This document shows, one piece after another, positions 7,687 through 17,213 of a DNA stretch of 64,000 nucleotides; position 1 is the first letter of the stretch; every line of letters starts with the position of its first letter. The stretch is from Thermoleophilia bacterium (GTDB lineage Bacteria; Actinomycetota; Thermoleophilia; Gaiellales; Gaiellaceae), in assembly GCA_020845695.1 (NCBI GenBank), contig JADLFG010000042.1, positions 1 through 64,000 on the forward strand. The letters are read 5' to 3'. Below the pieces are notes generated by a model. It did not search any database. It had not been told where the DNA came from and saw only the letters and a list, made by a program, of their open reading frames with translations. The position numbers and the translations under genes were made by a program.

Positions 7687-9198
7687 GTGCCGATCGACTA
7701 CCTGGAAGCGATCCTCAACGCCCGCGTCTACGACGTCGCGACGGAGACGCCGCTCGAGCCCGCGCCCGGCCTGTCGCGCCGGCTCGGCAATCGCCTGCTC
7801 CTGAAGCGCGAGGATCTCCAGCCGATCTTCTCGTTCAAGCTCCGCGGCGCCTACAACCGGATGGCCAGGCTGCCCGCCGAGGCGCTCGCGCGGGGCGTGA
7901 TCACCGCGTCGGCCGGGAACCACGCGCAGGGGGTCGCGCTCGCCGCGGAGCGGCTGAAGACGGGGGCGACGATCGTGATGCCCACGACGACTCCGCGCAT
8001 CAAGATCGACGCGGTCGCGGCGCGCGGGGCGAAGGTGGTGCTCGCGGGCGACTCCTACGACGAGGCGTACGCCCACGCCTGCGAGGTGGCGGCGGAGCGT
8101 GGGCTGACGTTCGTCCACCCGTACGACGACCCGGACGTGATCGCCGGGCAGGGCACGATTGCGATGGAGCTCCTGCGCCAGTGCCGGGAGCCGATCCACG
8201 CGATCTTCGTCCCCGTCGGCGGCGGCGGTCTGATCGCGGGGATCGCCGCCTTCGTCAAGCGCCTGCGCCCCGAGATTCGTGTGATCGGCGTCGAGCCGAG
8301 CGACGCGGACGCGCTGGCGCGCTCGCTTCGGGCCGGGCGGCGGGTCACGCTCGCCCACGCCGGCCTGTTCGCGGACGGGGTCGCGGTCAGGCAGGTCGGG
8401 AAGGAGCCGTTCCGGATTGCCCGCCGTCACGTCGACAGCGTCGTGCTCGTCGACACCGACCAGCTCTGCGCGGCGATCAAGGACGTCTTCGAGGACACCC
8501 GCGCGATCGCCGAGCCCGCGGGCGCGCTAGGCGTCGCCGGCGCGAAGCGCTACGCGGAGGAGGCGGGGATCTCCGGGGAGACGCTCGTCGCCGTCCTCTC
8601 CGGCGCGAACACGAACTTCGACCGGCTGCGCTTCATCGCCGAGCGCGCCGACCTCGGCGAGCAACGGGAAGCGGTGTTCGCCGCGACGATCCCCGAGCGG
8701 CCCGGCAGCTTCAGGACGTTCTGCACGCTGATCGGCAAGCGCAGCATCACCGAGTTCAACTACCGCTACGCGGACGCCTCGGAGGCACACGTGTTCGTCG
8801 GCGTCGAGGTGCGAGACCGGGGCGAGCGAGAACGCCTGCTCGCGAGCCTCGAGCGGCACGGCATCGCCACGCTCGATCTGACCGACAACGAGATGGCGAA
8901 GCTGCACGTGCGCCACCTCGTCGGCGGGCGCGCTCCGCATGTAGAGCACGAGCTGCTCTACCGCTTCGAGTTTCCCGAGCGGCCCGGCGCGCTGATGCGC
9001 TTCCTCGAGAGCATGGCGCGCGGCTGGAACATCAGCCTGTTTCACTACCGAAACCACGGCGCCGACCACGGCCGCGTGCTCGCGGGGATCCAGGTGCCCC
9101 CGGGGGATGAGCGGGAGTTCCGGACGTTCCTCGAGCGGCTGGGCTACGAGCACGCCGACGAGACCGGGAACCCGGCCTACGCGCTCTTCCTGCGCTAG
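7687..9198 (+). CDS. ilvA: Threonine ammonia-lyase (threonine dehydratase), biosynthetic type
   Basis: 503 residues, close to E. coli IlvA (514). It converts L-threonine to 2-oxobutanoate and ammonia, the first step toward isoleucine. The PLP-binding lysine is Lys51 in the SFKLRGAYNRM motif. SAGNHAQGVALAA and the glycine loop PVGGGGLIAGIAA hold the cofactor phosphate. Residues about 325-503 form two ACT-like regulatory subdomains (TIPERPGSFRTFC and FEFPERPGALMRF), so feedback control by isoleucine/valine is expected. The GTG at 7687 gives an N-terminus that aligns with IlvA from YLEAILNARVYDVA. A TAGGCT box at 7668-7673 could give a very short leader. The next gene converges with a 6-nt gap. 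Confidence 0.92.
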   Translation: MPIDYLEAILNARVYDVATETPLEPAPGLSRRLGNRLLLKREDLQPIFSFKLRGAYNRMARLPAEALARGVITASAGNHAQGVALAAERLKTGATIVMPTTTPRIKIDAVAARGAKVVLAGDSYDEAYAHACEVAAERGLTFVHPYDDPDVIAGQGTIAMELLRQCREPIHAIFVPVGGGGLIAGIAAFVKRLRPEIRVIGVEPSDADALARSLRAGRRVTLAHAGLFADGVAVRQVGKEPFRIARRHVDSVVLVDTDQLCAAIKDVFEDTRAIAEPAGALGVAGAKRYAEEAGISGETLVAVLSGANTNFDRLRFIAERADLGEQREAVFAATIPERPGSFRTFCTLIGKRSITEFNYRYADASEAHVFVGVEVRDRGERERLLASLERHGIATLDLTDNEMAKLHVRHLVGGRAPHVEHELLYRFEFPERPGALMRFLESMARGWNISLFHYRNHGADHGRVLAGIQVPPGDEREFRTFLERLGYEHADETGNPAYALFLR

Positions 9199-9204
9199 GC
9201 GGGC

Positions 9205-9486
9205 CTACCCGTAGACGTCGCCCGAGCGCTCGCTCTGCTCGTCCTCGTACGGCGCCGCGTAGCGGCGGTAGAACTCCTGTTTCACGTTCTCGAGCACGCC
9301 GGTCGCGCGGGCGATCGAGGCGTAGCGCCGCTCCGGCAACACCTCCAGCACGAGGCGTGTGATCGCGTAGTTGAGGTAGCCCTCGAACGCTCCGTCCCGC
9401 CTCGCGGCCCGCTCGCGGACGGCCGCGGCGAGCGCCGCGATCGCGGGGTCGAGCGCGGGCCGATCCTCGGGCGCGATGTACGGCAC
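9205..9486 (-). CDS. Conserved small protein, DUF6899-like
   Basis: 93 residues beginning MPYIAPEDRPALD and containing GYLNYAITRLVLEVLPERRY and the ending EFYRRYAAPYEDEQSERSGD. This layout (MPYI-x-x-EDR, NYAITRL, EFYRR-x-APYED) matches, from memory, the small uncharacterised DUF6899 family. Function is unknown. The GTG at 9486 is preceded by TAGACT at 9502-9497, 10 nt upstream, compatible with a nearly leaderless message. Convergent with ilvA; divergent from the acyl-CoA ligase. Confidence 0.7.
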   Translation of the reverse strand: MPYIAPEDRPALDPAIAALAAAVRERAARRDGAFEGYLNYAITRLVLEVLPERRYASIARATGVLENVKQEFYRRYAAPYEDEQSERSGDVYG

Positions 9487-9538
9487 GGGCGAGCGGAGTC
9501 TAGTCAGGTCGGATCAGGACGCGCGGGCCGTCCCGCGC

Positions 9539-9544
9539 TACGGT
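9539..9544 (+). promoter_or_regulatory. -10 box (TACGGT) for a leaderless transcript
   Basis: TACGGT ends 7 nt before the ATG at 9552. Confidence 0.5.
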
Positions 9545-9551
9545 CGCGCCC

Positions 9552-11186
9552 ATGGGAGAGCGCCTCTCGTACGCCCACGGGCCTGCCGACGTCCCGCTTC
9601 GCGGCGAGACGATCGGGCAGGCCTGGCTCGCAGCCGCCTCGGAGCACGCGGGACGGGACGCGCTCGTCGCGTGCCGCCAGGGCATCCGGCTCACGTACGC
9701 GGAGCTGGCCACCGAGGTCGAGCGGGCCGCGCGGGCGCTGCTCGCCGCCGGGGTCGAGCGCGGCGACCGGGTCGCGCTCTGGTCGCCGAACCGCGCCGAG
9801 TGGCCGATCGTGCAGCTCGCCGCCGCCCGGGCCGGCGCGATCCTCGTCAGCCTCAACCCCGCCTACCGGGCCCGCGAGCTCGGGTACGCGCTCGAGCAGT
9901 CCGGCACGTCCCTGCTCGTCATGGCCGAGGGCTTCCGGGACGTCGACTACCGCGAGACGCTCGCCGAGTCGGGCGCGGTGCCACGCCGGGCGGTCACGCT
10001 CGGGCCGGAATGGGAGGCGTTCCTGGCGGCGGGCGAGCGGATCCCGGCGGACGCGCTCGCCGGGCGGGAGGCCGCGCTCGACGTCGACGATCCGGCCTCG
10101 ATCCAGTACACGTCCGGCACGACCGGATTCCCGAAGGGCGCGACCCTCTCCCACCACAACATGCTCAACAACGGCTTCTTCGTCGGCCGGGGGCTCGGCT
10201 ACGGTCCCGCCGACCGGGTCTGCCTGCCGGTGCCGTTCTACCACTGCTTCGGGATGGTGCTCGGCACGCTCGCGTGCGTCACGCACGGCGCGGCGATGGT
10301 GCTACCGGGCGAGGCCTTCGATCCCGCCGCCGCGCTCGCGGCCGTCGACGCGGAGGCCTGCACGTCGCTCTACGGCGTCCCGACGATGTTCATCGCGGAA
10401 CTCGAGGAGCCCGGCTTCGCAGACCACGACCTGCGCTCGTTGCGCACGGGCGTGATGGGCGGCTCGCCCTGCCCGCTCGAGGTGATCCGCCGTGTCCGCG
10501 ACGAGCTGCACATGCGCGACGTCGCGATCTGCTACGGGATGACCGAGACCTCCCCGATCTCGACGCAGACTCGACCCGACGCCCCGCTCGAGCAGCGGGT
10601 CTCGACGGTCGGGCAGGCGCACCCGCACGTCGAGCTCCGCGTCGCCGACCCGGCCACCGGTCGCACCGTGCCGCGCGGCACCTCCGGGGAGCTGTGCGTG
10701 CGCGGCTACTCCGTCATGCTCGGCTACTGGGAGGACGACGCCGCCACCCGCCGGGCGCTCGACGCCGGCCGTTGGCTCCACACCGGCGACCTAGCCGTGA
10801 TGGGCGAGGACGGGCACGTCTCGATCGTCGGGCGGCTGACCGACCTGATCATCCGGGGCGGCGAGAACGTCTATCCGCGCGAGCTCGAGGAGCTGCTCCA
10901 CTCCCATCCCGCGGTTGCGGACGTCCAGGTGATCGGCGTGCCCGACCCGCGCTACGGGGAGCAGATCTGCGCGTGGGTCGTGCTGCGCGACGCCGCCGTC
11001 GCGACCGAGGCGGAGCTCCGCGAGTTCTGCGCCGGGCGAGTCGCGAAGCAGAAGGTACCCCGGTACATCCGCTTCGTCGACGGCTTCCCGCTCACAGCGA
11101 CCGGCAAGGTCCAGAAGTTCCGGATGCGCAAGCGGGAGATCGAGGAGCGCGGGCTCGAGCACGCGGCCGCGACTCCGACCGCCTGA
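9552..11186 (+). CDS. Acyl-CoA synthetase (AMP-dependent ligase), ACSF2/FadD-like
   Basis: 544 residues of the ANL superfamily. It activates a carboxylic acid with ATP to an acyl-adenylate and then forms the CoA thioester. Motifs in order: the P-loop-like YTSGTTGFPKGA (about residues 183-194), CYGMTETSPIS (about 335), GELCVRGYSVMLGYW, the ATP-binding Asp in WLHTGDLAVMGEDGHV, GRLTDLIIRGGENVYP at the hinge, and the C-terminal catalytic Lys in PLTATGKVQKFRM. Overall it is closest in style to medium/long-chain ligases of the ACSF2 type; substrate length cannot be read from sequence. The start is supported by the -10 box at 9539-9544. The carbonic anhydrase gene follows after 31 nt. Confidence 0.88.
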   Translation: MGERLSYAHGPADVPLRGETIGQAWLAAASEHAGRDALVACRQGIRLTYAELATEVERAARALLAAGVERGDRVALWSPNRAEWPIVQLAAARAGAILVSLNPAYRARELGYALEQSGTSLLVMAEGFRDVDYRETLAESGAVPRRAVTLGPEWEAFLAAGERIPADALAGREAALDVDDPASIQYTSGTTGFPKGATLSHHNMLNNGFFVGRGLGYGPADRVCLPVPFYHCFGMVLGTLACVTHGAAMVLPGEAFDPAAALAAVDAEACTSLYGVPTMFIAELEEPGFADHDLRSLRTGVMGGSPCPLEVIRRVRDELHMRDVAICYGMTETSPISTQTRPDAPLEQRVSTVGQAHPHVELRVADPATGRTVPRGTSGELCVRGYSVMLGYWEDDAATRRALDAGRWLHTGDLAVMGEDGHVSIVGRLTDLIIRGGENVYPRELEELLHSHPAVADVQVIGVPDPRYGEQICAWVVLRDAAVATEAELREFCAGRVAKQKVPRYIRFVDGFPLTATGKVQKFRMRKREIEERGLEHAAATPTA

Positions 11187-11201
11187 GCGCCGCGTCCCGC
11201 C

Positions 11202-11210
11202 TAGTATTCC
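11202..11210 (+). promoter_or_regulatory. Overlapping -10 boxes (TAGTAT/TATTCC) for a leaderless or near-leaderless transcript
   Basis: TATTCC ends 7 nt and TAGTAT ends 10 nt before the ATG at 11218. Either gives a leader of 0-4 nt. Confidence 0.4.
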
Positions 11211-11217
11211 CGCCTGG

Positions 11218-11730
11218 ATGCGGCTCGCCGACGAGATCCTCGCCGCGAACGCGCGCCACGCCGCGATCTTCCCGGGCTCGCTCGCGCCTGGGCCCGCTCG
11301 CCGGCTCGTCGTCGTCACCTGCATGGACGTCCGGATTGACCCGCTCGCGCTCGCCGGCCTCGAGCCCGGCGACGCGCACGTTCTCCGTAACGCCGGCGCG
11401 GTTGTGACCGAGGACGTGCTTCGCTCGCTGTTCGTCTCCCACAGCCTGCTCGGCACAACCGCGGCGATCGTCGTGGCCCACACGGAGTGCGGCCTGCCGC
11501 GGCTGCTCGACCCCGAGGTCCGCGCCAGGGTCGAGGTGGAGACCGGCCTCGACCCTGGGGCGCTCGACCTGCGCCCGTTCGCGGACCCGGCGGCCGAGGT
11601 GCGCGCGGGCCTGCGGCGGATCCGTGAGTCGCCGCTCCTCCCCGCCTCCTACGAGGCGGCCGGCTTCGTCTACGACGTCGCGACCGGCCGGCTCGCGCCG
11701 GTCGAGGAGCCGGGCCTGGCCGGCTCGTAA
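11218..11730 (+). CDS. Beta-class carbonic anhydrase
   Basis: 170 residues; interconverts CO2 and bicarbonate in the cytoplasm. Zinc ligands are Cys35, His88 and Cys91. The Asp37-Arg39 dyad (C-x-D-x-R) of beta carbonic anhydrases sits in VVTCMDVRID, and the HTECGL motif supplies the second zinc-binding pair. The length is typical of short mycobacterial-type enzymes. Its placement just after an acyl-CoA ligase and facing the CO-dehydrogenase-like operon may be chance, though CO2/bicarbonate balance would suit both. The 3' gap contains one copy of the intergenic palindromic repeat. Confidence 0.9.
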   Translation: MRLADEILAANARHAAIFPGSLAPGPARRLVVVTCMDVRIDPLALAGLEPGDAHVLRNAGAVVTEDVLRSLFVSHSLLGTTAAIVVAHTECGLPRLLDPEVRARVEVETGLDPGALDLRPFADPAAEVRAGLRRIRESPLLPASYEAAGFVYDVATGRLAPVEEPGLAGS

Positions 11731-11762
11731 CCCGTCTCGTCTCCCGGTGTTGGCAGCGTTTC

Positions 11763-11787
11763 GGGCGGGACAAGGTCCGCCTCCCGC
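11763..11787. repeat. Single copy of the GGGCGGGAC-type intergenic repeat
   Basis: GGGCGGGACAAGGTCCGCCT followed by CCCGC is an imperfect copy of the palindrome seen at 28283-28302 and 52496-52515. It lies between the convergent ends of the carbonic anhydrase and coxM genes. Confidence 0.55.
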
Positions 11788-11851
11788 GCCGTCCCCCCGT
11801 GTCCGGTGCAAGCGGGCCCGGCGCACCGAGCGCCGGGCCCGCATCCCGCGT

Positions 11852-12673
11852 CTACGCCGCGAGCGCCTGTTCGAGCGCCCGACGGGTGAGTACGGTCGCG
11901 AGGTGGCGGCGGTAGTCGGAGCTGCCGTTCGTGTCGCTGGGCGGGTTCGTGCCCTCGGCGGCTCGCGCCGCCGCCTCCTCGATCGAGGCGCCGCCCGCGA
12001 GCGCGGCCTCGACCGCGGTTGCGCGAAGAGGCGTCGGGCCCATGTTGACGAGCGCGACCCGGGTGCCGCCGCTGCCGGCGGCGACGGCGACGGCGACGGT
12101 CGCCCAGTCCTGGGCGCGGCGGTTCAGCTTCACGTACGCGGAGCCGCCCTCCTGCCTCGGCACGCGGATTTCCGTCAGCAGCTCCCGCGGCGCCAGCGCC
12201 GTCTCGAGGTAGCCGCGGAAGAACTCCGCGGCCGGGATCGTCCGCTCGCCGCCGGGGCCGATCGCGACGAGCTCGGCGCCGAGTGCGAGCAGCGCGGCCG
12301 GAACGTCGCTGGCGGGATCGCCGTGGGCCACGGAGCCACCGATCGTGCCGCGATGGCGAACCTGCGGATCGCCGACCTGGCCCGCCGTGCGGGCGAGGAG
12401 CGGGCACGCGCGGGCCAAGAGCTCGCTCGTGGCGACGTCGTGGTGGCGGGTGAGCGCCCCGATCGCGACCCGATCCCCCGCGTCGCGGACGTAGGCGAGG
12501 TCGGAGAGCCGTCCGATGTCGACTAGCAGCGACGGTCTCGCGAACCGCAGGCGCATCAGCGGCAAGAGCGAGTGACCGCCCGCGAGCAGCTTCGCATCGT
12601 CGGACTCGCCGAGCAGGCGTACGGCCTCCTCGGCGGAGCCCGCGACCTCGTAGTCGAACGTCGCGGGAATCAC
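11852..12673 (-). CDS. coxM: Molybdenum hydroxylase FAD subunit (CoxM-like)
   Basis: 273 residues. It carries FAD and passes electrons from the iron-sulfur subunit to the acceptor in CO dehydrogenase/xanthine-dehydrogenase-type enzymes. FAD-binding motifs are AGGHSLLPLMRLR (about residues 30-42) and the TIGGS-x-AHGDPASD loop (about 108-120). The C-terminal CO_deh_flav_C-like domain includes RAQDWATVAVAVA and GVAL/NMGPTPLRATAVE. The GTG start overlaps the coxL TGA as GTGA, so coupling to coxL is tight. It is the last gene of the leftward xdhC-coxG-coxS-coxL-coxM run. Confidence 0.9.
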   Translation of the reverse strand: MIPATFDYEVAGSAEEAVRLLGESDDAKLLAGGHSLLPLMRLRFARPSLLVDIGRLSDLAYVRDAGDRVAIGALTRHHDVATSELLARACPLLARTAGQVGDPQVRHRGTIGGSVAHGDPASDVPAALLALGAELVAIGPGGERTIPAAEFFRGYLETALAPRELLTEIRVPRQEGGSAYVKLNRRAQDWATVAVAVAAGSGGTRVALVNMGPTPLRATAVEAALAGGASIEEAAARAAEGTNPPSDTNGSSDYRRHLATVLTRRALEQALAA

Positions 12674-15024
12674 TTCGCCACCTCCTGGAGCGCGCGCCAG
12701 ACTCGCTCGGGCGAGGCCGGCATGTCGAGATCGGTGATGCCGTGGGGAGAGAGCGCGTCGAGGACCGCGTTCATCACCGCGGGTGTCGAGGCGATCGCGC
12801 CGGTCTCGCCGACGCCCTTGACCCCGAGCGGGTTCGTCGGGCTCGGCGTCTCGGTCCGGTCGGTCTCGTAGGAGGGCAGCTCGGCCGCGCTCGGGACGAG
12901 GTAGCTCAGCAGCGAGCCGGTGGCGAGGTTCCCGTCCGCGTCGTAGACCGCCTCCTCCCAGAGCGCCTGGGCGACGCCCTGCGCGATCCCCCCGTGCACC
13001 TGCCCGTCGACGACGAGCGGGTTGATCACCCGGCCGACGTCGTCGACCGCGACGTAGCGGTCGAGGAACACCGCGCCCGTCTGCGTGTCCACCTCGACGA
13101 GCGCGATGTGGCAGCCGGACGGCCAGGAGAAGTTCGGCGGGTCGTAGACGTGCTGGGCGTCGAGGGCGGGCTCCAGCCCGTCCGGGAGGTTGTGGGCGTG
13201 CCAGGCGGCGAACGCGCACTCCTTCACGGTCATGCCCCGATCGGTGCCCTTGACGGTGAACCGTCCGCCCGCGTACTCGAGGTCCTCCTCGGCCACCTCG
13301 AGCGTGTGCGCCGCGATTGTCTTCGCCTTCGCGATCACCTTCTCGGAGGCGTGCCAGAGCGCGACCCCGCCGACCGGGAGCGAGCGGCTGCCGTACGTGT
13401 CGAAGCCGGTCGGGGAGACCGCCGTGTCGCCGTAGAGGAACTCGACGTCGTCGAAGTCGACGCCGAGCTTGTCCGCGACGATCTGCGCGAACGTGGTTGC
13501 GTGGCCCTGCCCGTGCGGCGTCGTCCCGGAGACGATCTGAACGGTTCCGGTCGGCAGGCAGCGGATCGACATCGACTCCCAGCCGCCGCCGCCGTAGTTG
13601 AGGGCGCCGAGGATCCGCGACGGCGCCAGGCCGCACATCTCGATGTAGGTCGAGAAGCCGACCCCGAGCTGGCGGGTGGCCCCGCTCGCCCGCCGTCTCG
13701 CCTGCTCCTCGCGCACCGCGTCGTAGTCGAGGATCCCAAGCGCGCGCTCGAGCGCCGCGTGGAAGTCGCCGGCGTCGACCTCGAGCCCCGACGCGAGCGT
13801 GGCCGGGAACTCGGTGATGAAGTTGAGCCGGCGGATCTCGACCGGGTCCTTGCCGACCCTGCGCGCGAGCGCGTCGACCGCCCGCTCGATCGCGTAGGTC
13901 GCCTCCGGCCGGCCCGCGCCCCGGTAGGCATCCGTCGGGGTGGTGGTCGTGAACACGCCGGTGCAGTGGAAGTCGTAGGCGGCGAGGTCGTAGCAGCCGC
14001 CGTAGAGCCAGGCGCCGAGCAGCGGCACGCCGGGCGTGACCGCCTGCAGGTACGCGCCCATCGCGGCCGTCAGCCGCACGCGGACGGCCCGGATCTTGCC
14101 CTCGGCGGTCGCGGCCAGCTCGATCTCCTGGACGACGTCGCGGCCGTGGATCGTGGCGAGGCACGCCTCGGAGCGCTCCTCGACCCACTTGATCGGGCGC
14201 CCGAGCCGTCGCGCGATCGGGACGACGATCATGTCCTCCGCGTACACCTCGACTTTCGACCCGAAGCCGCCGCCGACGTCCGGCGCCACGACCCGCACCT
14301 TCGCCTCCGGGATCCCGAGCACGAGCGTGAACGCGGTCCGCATGATGTGCGGGATCTGCGTCGAGGAGTAGACGGTCACGTCGCCGGTCGCGGGCATCAC
14401 GTCGACGAGCAGCGCGCGCGGCTCCATCGCGGCCGGGATCAGGCGCTGCTGGCGGTAGCGCTCGCTGACCGTCACCGCCGCCTCCGCGAACTCCCGCTCG
14501 ACCTCGCCTGCCGACAGAGACCACGTGTAGCAGCGGTTCCCCGCCGCCTCGTCGTGCACGAGCGGGGCACCCTCCGAGAGCGCGTCCTCGACGTCCACGA
14601 TCGCGGGCAGCGGCTCGTAGCCGACGTCGACGAGCTCGGCCGCGTCCTTCGCCTGCGCCCGCGTCTCGGCGACGACGACGGCGACCCCGTCGCCGGCGTA
14701 GCGCGTCTTGTCGAGCGCGAGCGGCCAGTGGGGCGGCATCACGATGTCCTCGGACACGGGCCAGAAGCAGGGCAGCCCGCCCTGCCAGTCGCTCTTCAGG
14801 TCCTCCCCCGTGTAGACGGCGACGACGCCCTCGGCGGCCGCCGCCCGCGCCGTGTCGACACCCGTGATCCGTGCGTGCGCGTGGGGGCTGCGCACGATCA
14901 CGGCGTGCAGCATCCCCGGGCGCGAGAGATTGTCGACGAACGTGCCCTGCCCGGTCAGGAGCCGCTGGTCCTCCTTGCGCGGGACCGGGGCGCCGACGTA
15001 GGTTCTCGCTTCGGTCGCAGCCAT
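12670..15024 (-). CDS. coxL: Molybdenum hydroxylase large subunit, form II CoxL type
   Basis: 784 residues, the expected length for CoxL. It binds molybdopterin cytosine dinucleotide and would carry out the hydroxylation or oxidation step. Visible features are the N-terminal VPRKEDQRLLTGQGTFVDNL, the glycine-rich PDVGGGFGSK loop near residue 255, and AYRGAGR at residues 366-372. The active-site glutamate segment GVKGVGETGAIASTPAVMNA is near the C-terminus. AYRGAGR is the known signature of form II (putative) CO dehydrogenases; bona fide form I has AYxCSFR. The substrate may therefore not be CO. The ATG follows the coxS stop by 9 nt, with a GGAGG overlapping that stop. Confidence 0.92.
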   Translation of the reverse strand: MAATEARTYVGAPVPRKEDQRLLTGQGTFVDNLSRPGMLHAVIVRSPHAHARITGVDTARAAAAEGVVAVYTGEDLKSDWQGGLPCFWPVSEDIVMPPHWPLALDKTRYAGDGVAVVVAETRAQAKDAAELVDVGYEPLPAIVDVEDALSEGAPLVHDEAAGNRCYTWSLSAGEVEREFAEAAVTVSERYRQQRLIPAAMEPRALLVDVMPATGDVTVYSSTQIPHIMRTAFTLVLGIPEAKVRVVAPDVGGGFGSKVEVYAEDMIVVPIARRLGRPIKWVEERSEACLATIHGRDVVQEIELAATAEGKIRAVRVRLTAAMGAYLQAVTPGVPLLGAWLYGGCYDLAAYDFHCTGVFTTTTPTDAYRGAGRPEATYAIERAVDALARRVGKDPVEIRRLNFITEFPATLASGLEVDAGDFHAALERALGILDYDAVREEQARRRASGATRQLGVGFSTYIEMCGLAPSRILGALNYGGGGWESMSIRCLPTGTVQIVSGTTPHGQGHATTFAQIVADKLGVDFDDVEFLYGDTAVSPTGFDTYGSRSLPVGGVALWHASEKVIAKAKTIAAHTLEVAEEDLEYAGGRFTVKGTDRGMTVKECAFAAWHAHNLPDGLEPALDAQHVYDPPNFSWPSGCHIALVEVDTQTGAVFLDRYVAVDDVGRVINPLVVDGQVHGGIAQGVAQALWEEAVYDADGNLATGSLLSYLVPSAAELPSYETDRTETPSPTNPLGVKGVGETGAIASTPAVMNAVLDALSPHGITDLDMPASPERVWRALQEVAK

Positions 15025-15033
15025 CTCGACCTC

Positions 15034-15495
<462 letters not shown>

Positions 15496-15518
15496 GGGCC
15501 TCCTTATTGCGGGGGGTG

Positions 15519-16100
15519 TCAGCTCTTCGAGCCGCGGCCGAAGAGTCGTGCGAAGAAGCGTGCGACCGCGCGCCCGAGCGCGCCCAGGCCGAGCGAGAGG
15601 CCGGAGACCGGCTTCGCCTGCTCGGCGACGGCCGCGGCCGCCTCCTCGGGCGTTGCGGCGGCGAGCTGGGCCTGGAGGCAGTCCGCGAAGCGCGCGACGA
15701 GCTGGGAGGAGACGTCCTGGACGATCCCTCGTCCGTACTGCGCGACCGCGCCGGAGAGCATCAGGTCGGTGGCGATGTCGACGCGCGTGCCGCTGCCCGC
15801 GTCGCTCAGTGCCGAGGTGATCCGCGCCTGAGCGCCGCCGCGGCCGCGCAGCTCGCGGGCCTTGGCGCTGAGCGTGACCGTGCCGGCTTGCTCGTTCGTC
15901 TCCTCCATCGTCACGTCGGTCGCGAACGCGAGCGAGATCGGCCCGAGCTTGACCGAGAGCTTCGCCTTCCAGGCGGTGTCGGAGACCGTCTCCTCGAGCT
16001 CCGCGCCTGGCATGCAGGGAACGACGCGCGGAACGTCGAGCAGCAGCTCCCAGGCCTGTCTGCGGGGTGCCGCGACCTCGAACGAGTTCTCGAGTCTCAT
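15519..16100 (-). CDS. coxG: CoxG-like SRPBCC-domain protein
   Basis: 193 residues. Residues 1-150 form an SRPBCC/START-like lipid- or hydrophobe-binding fold ([47 protein letters not shown]). The C-terminal tail ends in an amphipathic, basic helix ([17 protein letters not shown]). CoxG proteins in CO-oxidising bacteria help anchor the dehydrogenase at the membrane and in mycobacteria bind menaquinone for electron delivery. That role is inferred from family and context, and the helical tail fits membrane docking. The ATG overlaps the xdhC stop (ATGA). Confidence 0.85.
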   Translation of the reverse strand: MRLENSFEVAAPRRQAWELLLDVPRVVPCMPGAELEETVSDTAWKAKLSVKLGPISLAFATDVTMEETNEQAGTVTLSAKARELRGRGGAQARITSALSDAGSGTRVDIATDLMLSGAVAQYGRGIVQDVSSQLVARFADCLQAQLAAATPEEAAAAVAEQAKPVSGLSLGLGALGRAVARFFARLFGRGSKS

Positions 16101-17113
16101 CCGGCCACCGCCTGCGCGGACACACGGGGAGCCTGCGAGTTGAAGACGGAAATGATCTGGGCGGCAATCGCCACCGCGACCTCCTCGGGGCTTCGGGAGC
16201 CGATCGGGAGCCCGATCGGCGCGTGGATGCGGGCGAGCTCCTCTTCGGTCACGCCCTCCTCGCGCAGGCGCTCGGCCCGGCGCTCGGTCGTCCGGCGGGA
16301 GCCCATCGCGCCGATGTAGCCGGCCGGGCTGCGCACCGCAGCCTTCAGGATCGGCACGTCGAACTTGTTGTCGTGCGTGAGGCAGCAGATCGCCGTGCGC
16401 TCGTCGATCGGCGACCGCTCGAGCAGGCGATCCGGCCACTCGACGACGAGCTCGTCGGCGTCGGGGAAACGCTCGGGGGTGACGAACTTCGCGCGCGCGT
16501 CGCAGACGGTGACCCGGTAGCCGAGGAAGCGCCCGATCGTAGCGACGCTCGAGGCGAAGTCGATCGCCCCGAACACGTACAGCCGCGGCCTGGGCGCGAA
16601 CGTCGAGACGAACACCTCGTCCTCGCCGACGGTCACGACCCCGGTCTCGCCGCGGGCGAGCAGCGCCCGGGCCGGCTCGGCGAGCTCGCCGTCCCCGCCG
16701 GGGACGAGCTGCTTCTCCCCGATCGCGGGGCCGGTCACCCTGACGGCGAGCGCGACGGGCCGCTCGGACCGGATTGCCTCCGCGATCGGCGCGAGCAACG
16801 CCGGATCGAGCAGGTCGACGAAGATGTGCACGGTGCCGCCGCAGGGCAGGCCGACCTCGAACGCGTCGTCGTCCGCGATCCCGTAGCGCAGGAGCCTCGG
16901 CGGCCCGCCGGCCAGGACAGCCTGGGCCTCCTCGTAGACGGCGGGCTCCACGCAGCCGCCGGTGACCGAGCCCGCGACCTCGCCGCGCTCGGACACGGCC
17001 AGCACGGCGCCGGGATCGCGGGGAGCGGAACGCTCGGTCGAGACGACGGTGGCCGTCGCCACCTTCAGACCCTCGCCCGTCCAGCGCTCGAGGGTGTCGA
17101 GAACGTCTTTCAC
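16097..17113 (-). CDS. xdhC: XdhC/CoxF-family molybdenum cofactor maturation protein
   Basis: 338 residues. The N-terminal XdhC/CoxI domain contains [18 protein letters not shown] and [18 protein letters not shown]. The C-terminal Rossmann-like domain contains [20 protein letters not shown] and [15 protein letters not shown]. Such proteins bind Moco, promote its sulfuration and insert it into molybdenum hydroxylases. As first gene of the leftward operon it fits maturation of the CoxL product. The GTG at 17113 has GGAGG 5 nt upstream, and a TATGCT box at 17164-17159 gives a leader of about 40 nt. Confidence 0.9.
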   Translation of the reverse strand: MKDVLDTLERWTGEGLKVATATVVSTERSAPRDPGAVLAVSERGEVAGSVTGGCVEPAVYEEAQAVLAGGPPRLLRYGIADDDAFEVGLPCGGTVHIFVDLLDPALLAPIAEAIRSERPVALAVRVTGPAIGEKQLVPGGDGELAEPARALLARGETGVVTVGEDEVFVSTFAPRPRLYVFGAIDFASSVATIGRFLGYRVTVCDARAKFVTPERFPDADELVVEWPDRLLERSPIDERTAICCLTHDNKFDVPILKAAVRSPAGYIGAMGSRRTTERRAERLREEGVTEEELARIHAPIGLPIGSRSPEEVAVAIAAQIISVFNSQAPRVSAQAVAG

Positions 17114-17158
17114 GTGTCCTCCAGATGCTGTCGGGAGACCGGGAGCGGCCTCATCGCG

Positions 17159-17164
17159 AGCATA
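17159..17164 (-). promoter_or_regulatory. -10 box (TATGCT) for the xdhC-coxGSLM operon
   Basis: TATGCT on the minus strand, about 45 nt before the xdhC GTG. It shares the 100-bp divergent region with the coxDE promoter, so one regulator could control both arms. Confidence 0.4.
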
Positions 17165-17184
17165 GCTGCCGTTCCCCGGCGATT

Positions 17185-17207
17185 CTACGCCCCCGCTGGC
17201 GTAGGAT
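17185..17207 (+). promoter_or_regulatory. Inverted repeat overlapping the coxD -10 box
   Basis: CTACGCC (17185-17191) and GGCGTAG (17198-17204) are perfect inverted arms around a 6-nt spacer. The right arm overlaps TAGGAT (17202-17207), which ends 6 nt before the coxD ATG. This places a possible operator directly on a leaderless promoter. Confidence 0.5.
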
Positions 17208-17213
17208 GTCCGG